A stretch of 64,000 nucleotides of DNA from Manduca sexta. Lineage: Eukaryota > Arthropoda > Insecta > Lepidoptera > Sphingidae. Every line of letters begins with the position of its first letter. The first letter of the stretch is position 1. The stretch covers positions 6,250,913 to 6,314,912 of the forward strand of contig NC_051131.1 of NCBI RefSeq assembly GCF_014839805.1, read 5' to 3'. The notes under the pieces are model-generated. The model made no database searches, was not told the origin of the DNA, and was given only the letters and a program-made list of their open reading frames with translations. A program made the translations under genes and the position numbers. This document shows positions 55,233 through 64,000 of this stretch, one piece after another.

Positions 55233-58200
55233 TTATACTGTCTAAGTATATATTCTTATTGATCTAGAACATGTTAAAAAATTAAACTTCGCAAACGGCA
55301 TTCGATACTGACGATGTCGCTGAGCTGTATTCTTTTATTTTTCAATATATACAATCCATTCAGCCAAGTGATTTTCAAGCCGGGATGCAGAAAATGTTTA
55401 TTTTCTTATTTCTCGTTCATGAAGTTACTACGGTGCTTGTAGTCTGCAAAGTAAACAAACTTCTTCTTTAACAGGGTAAATAGCCAAGATAGAGTGCTGT
55501 TGAATTTGAATTGACGCCATGATCCCATCAATGTTCACAAATAAAAACCAGTTTTAATGTTTTCCAGACAACCTAATAGCTTCCAGCTTAGCAAAATATC
55601 CAATAAAAAGTAATGAACTGTAAAATATTTGAGACGGCCTTAAGAAAATCGTCTAAGATTCGTTAGGCACGATAAAAAATTAGCAACTGTTATAATATTA
55701 AAACGCTCTTTTGTTTACGTTATTTTTAAGATTATTCCAGCCTTTTAAATAGTCATTGCTTTGATTTATTATACTATTATGGTAACGGGCAATTTAATTT
55801 ACATTAGAGGAAACTTATACAAAATCTGATTTAGCTTATGCTTCTTTCTACGTAGTATGAGGATCACCGCTTACTATGTATCTATTTTTTGTTGTTCATG
55901 ATTTTACAATGTTTATATTTATTATTTAGTTTTAGGCAGTTGTTCACGCTAGTAAGATGTCGGGTAGGAGTGGAGAGGAGCGAGGGTCCGCTATTTGATA
56001 CGTACGTAGTTTGTCCCCTGTATTTATGTATAGCTAATAAATGTAAATCTGTAGAATAGATAAATAATTTATAAATTATATTTTTTGCTATACCTACCCT
56101 TAAGAATTGATATGTGGTTAAAGTATTTTTTGTGAAATTTCAAACTTTGGAATAGGTTCAAATATGAATATATTTCAACATTATAAATTGATTCACTTAC
56201 AAATTCGATATGATACTTTTCATGTATCAATTTGCATAACATAATATTGCCTTTGTAGAAAATACAGGCAAACAAATAATAATGCAAATTTGTTTGAATA
56301 TATAGGTATATCGCGTCTCAAGTTTTATTTTATAAAAGTGAGGTAATTGAACCATTGATGGACCACCTTATTTTGGAAACTTTATAAAATTATTGTATAG
56401 AGAAATATATAAAAAAAAAATCGATTTAATTTAACAGATTTTGAATAAAAAAGTCATACAAATTACCGAAAACATGGATGATGACTATGTTAGGGAAGGT
56501 GGCCAACATAGCCCATAATATTATATCAACGTAAATATGTATGCTATCGACATTAGAGTATTACTTTCTTCTTATAACCTAAGGAAAGATAGTTTTATTC
56601 CTAAATATAATAAAGTATAAGAAGCAATTAAAAAACTTAGTCGTGGCGTATGATAGTAACTAAAAATTTAAATTATAAAGAAATAAAAATTATTCACTGA
56701 ATTATATATGTCAATTTGTTGTAATCTAGCATAATATTTATCAACAAAATAACAATAAATGATGTTAATATTCCGTCATATACCTATTTTTGTTGTTGTT
56801 TGGCAAACCTGTGGTGGGCTATGATTAGAACACTTCATTTGAGTTCAGCAAAATCTTGTGAAAATACATATATAACTCAATGACGAACAGAATAGGTGTG
56901 TTCTTACAATAGAAGAACAATGCAGTGTATTTTAAATTCCTTTTTTTAAATTTACTTCGTGGATATCATAATTTGGTCAGTCACGACATACTACAGAAAA
57001 ATGGCAACGCATTTGGAACCATTATGTATATTCAACTTCGTGAGTGTCTGCAGACGCATAAACCCAAATAATTCTAAAAAGATTGTAAAGATTTACAAGG
57101 ATTATTTAAAACTGGGCTATGTTGGGAACCGGGCTATGTTCGATCAAAGTACCTTACATGTAATTTATATGCGACGTTCTCAATAAGAATGAAATATGAG
57201 TTTTTTAACATCGATTCTATAACAATTTATTATTAAAATATAATGTTAACGCCTTATGACTAATTTATCAAATCGATGCGTAAGTTCTTTTGCGCGGATA
57301 GCCTTAATCATGACTTATTTCCATTGCGAACTAGTTATAATTATCAGTATAAATTACGTGACGATGAAAATCTCTATATCCAAACATGTTATTAAAATTT
57401 ATAAATGACACAACGAGCATAATATAATCAAGATAGTGCTAGTAATGTTGAAGATCCAAGTATTATTATTCAACAGTTTTAATTTTCTTTTAGTGATGTT
57501 GGGGCATCGGCTAAGTCTCTCTATTTCACCATTCTGGGGTACTAGCGTGTTGAACCTTCTACTTTTATTATATACGGTAGGTCTAAGAAAGAGGCAAGTA
57601 AATCTATTTATTTAGATGTCATGATGCATCACGCGTGAGTGCACAACATAATGGCCACGATCGAGAGCAAGCCCTCGTAACAAGCCCGAACCCATCCGAG
57701 CATAAACCTCAGCGAAATGCATAAAACCATTAATCTTTAAGACTTTCAAAGTGTAGGAATATCGTTTGTCTTGTAATTAAGTATTGTAAATTAGTCTCCC
57801 TTATTTAGCTATTTTTAAACTCAAAGTAAAATTGTTTAGTGAAGCCTTGTTATCATAAGCTGCTATAAGTCATAACAGAATTCAGTTGCGTAATCTGACA
57901 AATTACATTTTATTATGTAATTTACTCTATATATAAAAGCGGTTTTAAACGTATTTTCATAAAGAGAACCATGTTTTTTACAAATGTGGCAGAAGATGAA
58001 TATACATTACGTGAGTAAAATAAAGAACAATGTCGTCATTATTTACGCCTCTAGTTTGGGATTGTGATTTCTGCTTTCCGCTAAATATTATACTTAACAT
58101 ATTGTATACATAATTAAGATACGCTTTGACACGTGATTTATATAGATTGGTGTAAAAATTATCGCAGGAACATATTTCTTAATATTATTCCTTAAAAACA

Positions 58201-59878
58201 CACAGTAAAACAATACCTACCTGAATGTAAAATAACCGTGATATCGTGACTTCATACGTATGTACTTACCCCGAAAATAAACGATAAAAAGAATAACACA
58301 TTATCAGCATTTTATTTTAGAAAGTTTGTAGAAAATGAAACAAAATGTCTTAATTGAGGTTTTTTATGTTGTAAGACGATTCTTACGAAAGATTTAATAT
58401 TTTTTAGCTGTTTAAGAAGTTTGCAAGGAAACCGTTATTGTATTCGTTGCCACGAATGAAGTTTGACCACAATTTTAATATTTTGGCTCCTTTGTATTAA
58501 AAGCCTGTTTCATGTTTACCGATAAGTTGCTTACAAACTTTGATGTCTCATTATTTATTTTTGGTTCATTGTTTCCACAACAATGGAGTTTTTTTTTGTG
58601 AAACCATAAATACATCGTAGGTATAAGGTATATCTCATTTGATATTACGAAGTATTATAAGATAAATTTTGTGGTTACGGGTTGTATACTCGTCGGAGTG
58701 GAAGAGATCAGCGCTTGTGGCGAAGCGGCTTACGAAGATCGTATCCTAAGATTAAATTGTAAGCGAGGCTCAAACATGCCTAGAAATTAATTTCGATTAC
58801 CAGGTTTCACTGCTCGTATAAACGAGAAGTAGAAAAAGGCGTACTAAGTAAAATTTGTGGTCTTACACTCAAATCAATCGTTTAATATTTAATAAATGCA
58901 CTCATTCTAAAATGTGACAATTAATACATGCATCGAGATTAGTACTTCAAGAAGTAGTTGTTAAGTACCGAGAATGTATCATAAAATATCCTTTAGTTCA
59001 TTTAAAACCTCCCATGCGACCAAAACTTTACGCTTGCCGGAAAGCTTTTTTATTTAAGCTCTCCCAGAGAGCTGCTTTTTATTTTCCGTAGTACTATTTA
59101 CGGCTAACTGTAATTTACAAGCAACCAGAGCCGGCGACGGTACGCCGCATCATTTTGGCATTTCTATCAGTCCCAATGAATTCAATGTGACGTAAGAGGC
59201 GAAGCTTGTATTTCGGTTTACAAAAGTGATGTAGATAGGTAGGTATAAAACAATACCTATACAATCTATAAAATTATGTACTTGTATTTATCTGTGTAAT
59301 ATAAAATCACAGAGTATTAACACAGCCTCTTTGATATCAATTTAAATGCTCGTTAAAAGTATTGTAATATGAATACTGGCATCATTAATTTCTGTGTAAA
59401 GTAACATCATTTTCAATTCGCTTTTTCGAATGTATTTTTATCACGAGGTATTTCATTATATGAACTCATCTTCGATGTAAATTGTTCAAAATTAATATTG
59501 AATTTTCATTAAATCATATTCTGAAATATGTAGTTCATCGAAGTTCAAATAATTATAATTGTTTAACATTATAACTCTTTAAATCTTATCATTTAAGCAT
59601 TGTTTGAGCATTTGCCTATAATATAATACATTCCCTTTATTGTGGTATAACTAAAATGTATGTTACCTTGTCATAAATTGTAGACCTAAATCCCTATATT
59701 GAGGTTAACGGAGTGGATGATTTAAATTTTTTATATTGAAATAAGTTACTTTAGACACGAAAGTATATTTAGATCGGGTCAAGGAAATTGCGCGAAACCT
59801 GACGTAACGGCAATAACAAGGAAATCAATATTTACGAGTCTATATTTTTTAGGATTCTGTAGGTTAATATGGAAATTG
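55233..59878. other. AT-rich stretch, no gene recognised
   Basis: About 4.6 kb without a supported gene. 57640-57720 and 59110-59210 are slightly GC-rich and may hold repeat fragments. The 75-codon frame at 56959-57186 is not recognised. Confidence 0.4.
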
Positions 59879-60245
59879 TATAGTTCCATTTTTAAAAAGC
59901 GGCGATAGCCAAAAAGCGGCGATAGCCTAGTTGGGTGAGGAACGGACTGCCAAGACGAATGTCCGCAGGTTCAAATCCTTTTCTAATAGTCATGTGTGTA
60001 TTCTTTGTGAATTTATCGTTCGCTTTAACGGTGAAGGAAAACATCGTGAGGAAACCTGCACATCTGAGAAGTTTCTATAGGAATTTCGAAGGTGTGTGAA
60101 GTCTACCAATCCGCACTAGGCCAGCATGGTGGACTACGGCCTAATCCCTCTTAGTAATAGAGGAGGCCCGTGCTCAACAGTGGGCAAGTATATAAAACAG
60201 GGCTGATATTATTATTATTATTTATTATTATTATAGTTCCATTTT
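59879..60245 (+). mobile_element. tRNA-derived SINE with 14-bp target duplication and doubled head
   Basis: TATAGTTCCATTTT at 59879-59892 and 60232-60245 is a perfect 14-bp target-site duplication. The first 17 bp of the head, AAAAAGCGGCGATAGCC, are present twice in tandem (59894-59910 and 59911-59927). About 20 bp of the body after the B box are deleted compared with 31109-31441. The body and tail otherwise match closely, so this is a young copy. Confidence 0.92.
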
Positions 60246-61933
60246 ACACCATCCTTTTATTTCGTCGTATTTGAAGGTGAATTATTAAAAATAGTTTAGA
60301 TTAGTAAGTTTGACGTCTGCCTCGAGCTGTCTTGATATGATCTAAATACTCATCCTATTATTTGTAGCATTACATATGCCTGTAGGTTTACGAGCATATT
60401 TGGTAGATAGAATCCATAACTATATGCAATGAATTGGACCTACAGATTGATTACATTTTTATGCAGACATAAGATAGCTTTGCAGTTATGTAAGTGTCTA
60501 CATATATTGTGAGTATTTATTCCACAGAAGCTAGACTATTTTTTTCATGCCCTAAAATATCAGCCATGGTTGTTTTTTCAGTTTGCTATTTGCATTAACT
60601 TATCATTAGCCGTATTCAAAATGAAAAGTTAGACTTCAAAGACTGACAAGGGAAATTAATCTTAGAAAATTTTGATGTTTGCTGGAATTACCGCTTGACA
60701 AATGAAAGCGAAAAATATAAGGTATATCCGCAGAGATTTTGAGAAGGAATAATAAGGAACATCATTTCTTTCGTAGATAATGAAACAGATAATGCGGTGG
60801 TATCTACTAGCTACAGAGCTTTACTGTTGCGAAATAAAAATTACTAGTTAAATGACCTCTTTATTATGTCAAAGAAATTTAAGTGTTATTTCCTTAATTA
60901 ATCAGTCTGCGATTGACTGTCTTATATAATTAACGCTTCCGTGTACATAAACAATTAGGTGTAGCTCGTAGTCCCGCTCCCATGAAAGACCTCGCTCAGT
61001 ATAAATTTTCACAATACTTTTCCGGAAAAAAGTATCTTATAATGCGAACTATCATCCAAATTTTATTAGCAGTTTCTGTATTTACTTTTAAAAATCCATC
61101 AAACCTCCAAACATCTTAATCTTGCGTATTTTTAATATTAGTAAGACGTTGCTATAAAGAAAATATCGTTTAGAGTCGACTTTGAAACATAAATCTTTAT
61201 TTAGTAACAAAATACAAAGCGATGTGTATGCTGATATTATTTAACCTCGGTCTGTTCAAGTAACATAAGTTTAAGCTGCGAACTCGTACAAATTGAATGA
61301 CATGTTTCTTTACACTTAAAAGCTTTTAGCTAACACCAAATGTAATCCAATGTTAATCTACTTATTCTGGGTGTTTCTACAGGTTTGTTGTAGTACTTTT
61401 GTTACATGTATATCTTACAAAGGTAGGAATATATTTATAAGGTAACGAAACCCTTGAAGCCTAATTTTAATATTTGTATAAAATCACTTCATGAAATAAT
61501 TTAAAGACAAACCTTTGATTAAATTGTAACACATTAGTATAATATATTACAAATTGTAATAATAAAAGAAAAACAAATATAATAAATATATCTTTTGTTG
61601 ATTAATTGAAACCTTTTAACTGCGCTATTAAATCATGGAAACAATCATTAACAGTTTAGATAATAAATTTATCCAGCTCTATTATTATATTCACAGTCAA
61701 ATCTTATAATATATTAAATTGTGGGATATACAGAATACGTGATACCTGTGAATGTCGATACCAGTGTATTACTATAGATGTCTCTATATCTCTGGGAATT
61801 AGTGTCTCTATTTGGTAACGGACTAAGCAATGCTTCATAATTGATCAATCCATAGACAGATACTCACAAAGAGTCTATACGTCTGTGGTCCTGACATTCT
61901 TTACCTATATATATGGCTCCATGTTGATATTAT
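60246..61933. other. AT-rich stretch, no gene recognised
   Basis: No coding region, RNA gene or recognised repeat. Confidence 0.4.
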
Positions 61934-62025
61934 TTTATTTTTATTTTATTACACTTTATATACAAAGACTATAAAGGCGGACTTAATGCCGAAGGCATTC
62001 TCTACCAGTCAACTTTTAGGTTATT
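61934..62025 (-). mobile_element. LINE 3' end (5'-truncated)
   Basis: The minus strand reads GACTGGTAGAGAATGCCTTC, GGCATTAAGTCCGCC, then TTGTATATAAAG, an AATAAA and an A/T-rich tail. I recognise CTGGTAGAGAATGCC...GGCATTAAGTCCGCC as a 3' UTR shared by lepidopteran non-LTR elements. Only the 3' end is present. Confidence 0.55.
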
Positions 62026-64000
62026 ATCTCTTTCTTTCTTTCGGTACTTAGTAATTGACTTAGTAAGTGAGGTTTTCTGAGGCCTAACCACGGGCTTCTT
62101 TCTCCTGATCACTATTTATTTCCTTTAAAGACGACAGCACATAATTATTTTGGTATTACGGTCCTGTGTGAGGCATATTCGGTTAAACTCAGACCACATA
62201 TGCATGAGCCTTGCTAGTTGATACTATACCGAGTGGTCAGATGTTATAAAACCTTACGTCTTGTGTATCGTAGTTTATGATGTGTAGTAGTCCCTACCCA
62301 CGGCACGTTTAGTATTCACCACAGTATATTAATACCTAATGGACTACCTACCCAACGTCGTAGAAATCGAACGTGTTTACATTCAATAAGTTATGTATTT
62401 CAATGTGCTATCAAACAAACGCTAACACTGTATTAGATTATATTGTTAATTAAAGTGTTCGTGAAACAGTTAATTAATTTGTGGTAATCTCTGGTTAATT
62501 ATTAAGCTGTTAGAAAGTTCAAACAGGTTTTTGGGGCGCCTAATTTGTTGTATTGTCAGATTACATTATAAAGGTAAGTTTCCGTTTGTATTATGTTGTT
62601 TCAGTTTTTAGTGGCTGTTACTTAATTTAAACTACGACAATAAATATCATTTGTGTCATAGCAAGTACATCAAGGGAGTTCAATATAAAATTATTTTTAG
62701 TTCTGGAAGTAGTATTAAAATATATGAGTATCCAGAATTACTGAGATCAATATGATAAAACTTGGGTCCATATGTTTTCTAATCAAAATACATATTTATG
62801 AATAATTTATAAAAGCTCTTAATTCGTCATACTTTATTGTTTATAAGAACAATATCTTATGTATGCAAATGAGTATGAAAGGCAAGAACGAGGACACGTG
62901 ACATTCAAATAGACAATGTGTTGGTTTATGAAAGGATTGCGAGACAATATAATTTTAAAGGGATGTAAATCCTTTTATTCCCTTGCCGGTTCGGTAACTT
63001 GCTGTTTAAGTAAATACCTACTTTAACCCTTGTGAATAAATATCTCACTCCCTCGCATATTATCGCATATGTTTTTTAAATATTTTTCATCAATACCTTT
63101 AATAATGTCTGCATGACAGCACTTATAGGCATGTTATTATACAGCCTATTTTTTTGTAGAATATGGAATTGTTTCGCATAACGATTATATACATAAAACA
63201 ATTATCACAATCGGATCAAACTATAAAAGAAATGCGAAAGCGTACAAAATAGAAACAAAAAAATATTGTTGAATTAAGTATCTTACATATTTGTCGGTAG
63301 AAAACGACGCTTTCATTCAAATCAATGGCCATGCGGGGAGCGGCTTGGGAACCCATCACCGTGCCACTCACTACCCGATGTATTTCACTAATGTATGGCT
63401 ATTTTATTCGCATTTTAAGTTCGTAACTTGTCAATTTCATGTTTAAAATATATATTTTATACTTATGTGTTAAAAATACAAATCTATCTTTTTTTTATAT
63501 GACCCAAATCACACACCATCGAGTAACCAATACATTCTTATCGGCTTTCCGCTAAATAAACTTTTCCTTTTTTTAATTATTTCAAATTATTTGTCTGGTA
63601 TACGGAAAACTAAACTACAATAAAAAGGAAAAGGAAAATAAATAGAAAACATCATGCCGGCATTTTCAAATGAACTTTAATTAGGTAATGTAAATGAAAA
63701 GGAGCGGTTGAACACTTACGAAAATTATAGTCGTCATATGGAACAAATTAACAAGGGAATATGTTTTATTACTAGGTGTGGCGTCACACACAATAAACCC
63801 TTGGAAAGACGTACATAACATGAAATTAATGCAAACAATAAACCTTTTGAAGAATCTAAACATTTAGATATTCAATCAGATGAAAAAATAAGAAATACAA
63901 ATAGTGAAAAGATACTTTGCGATCCTTAGAGTATCAAGACATCTTTTATTTACAAACGATAATGTTCTTTGCTAAATAATTTTTTTTTATTTATCATTCT
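62026..64000. other. AT-rich stretch to window end, no gene recognised
   Basis: No supported gene. The 60-codon minus frame at 63681-63863 is not recognised. 63320-63375 is slightly GC-rich. Confidence 0.4.

Overview
The window looks like nuclear DNA of an insect, most probably a moth or butterfly. It is very AT-rich, shows no dense gene content, and carries interspersed repeats I recognise from lepidopteran genomes: a tRNA-headed SINE with a TA/ATT-rich tail, Helitron-type ends finishing in CTAGT, RTE- and jockey-like LINE fragments, and a Penelope-like element (PLE) with a GIY-YIG endonuclease. Identifications rest on motifs and family knowledge; no database was searched.

Region 1 (1-9105) is dominated by one PLE family. 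A 3' fragment (copy A, + strand) fills 1-1282 and stops exactly at a 500-N placeholder gap. After about 620 bp of unassigned sequence, 2401-9105 holds one composite insertion: copy B (- strand, with the 5' start of the element), copy C (- strand, 5' truncated, head-to-tail upstream of B) and copy D (+ strand, 5' truncated, head-to-head with C). The composite is bracketed by a 10-bp direct repeat (2401-2410 and 9096-9105), as expected of a target-site duplication. B has a 34-bp extension past its 3' end that repeats the element's own 5' start, and a possible intron near its 5' end. All copies are frameshifted; many of the differences are in homopolymers.

Region 2 (9106-31097) is mostly unassigned AT-rich DNA with scattered elements: a 38-bp perfect palindrome (9235-9272), old SINE and dispersed-repeat copies, a hAT-like non-autonomous element (17291-17918), a TIR-bounded DNA transposon with an 8-bp duplication (18411-20750), a Helitron with five 123-bp internal repeats (27151-28143), an isolated LINE C-terminus (25579-25647) and a complete SINE (29571-29911).

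Region 3 (31098-37430) has another complete SINE, the only good candidate for a host gene (two minus-strand exons, 31924-32002 and 32124-32221, joined in phase by a short GT-AG intron), and a nest in which a jockey-type LINE fragment sits inside an RTE-like LINE that has its own 11-bp target-site duplication. CTCGG-rich sequence lies on both sides of the nest.

Region 4 (37431-64000) is again mostly unassigned. It has a hAT-like MITE (39553-39825), a 560-bp-arm inverted duplication with a SINE in each arm (43033-44802), copies of a widespread lepidopteran repeat (47432-47835 and two partial ones), SINEs with clear target-site duplications (52693-52835 and 59893-60231), and a LINE 3' end (61934-62025). 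No rRNA, functional tRNA gene, CRISPR array or intact multi-domain protein gene was found.
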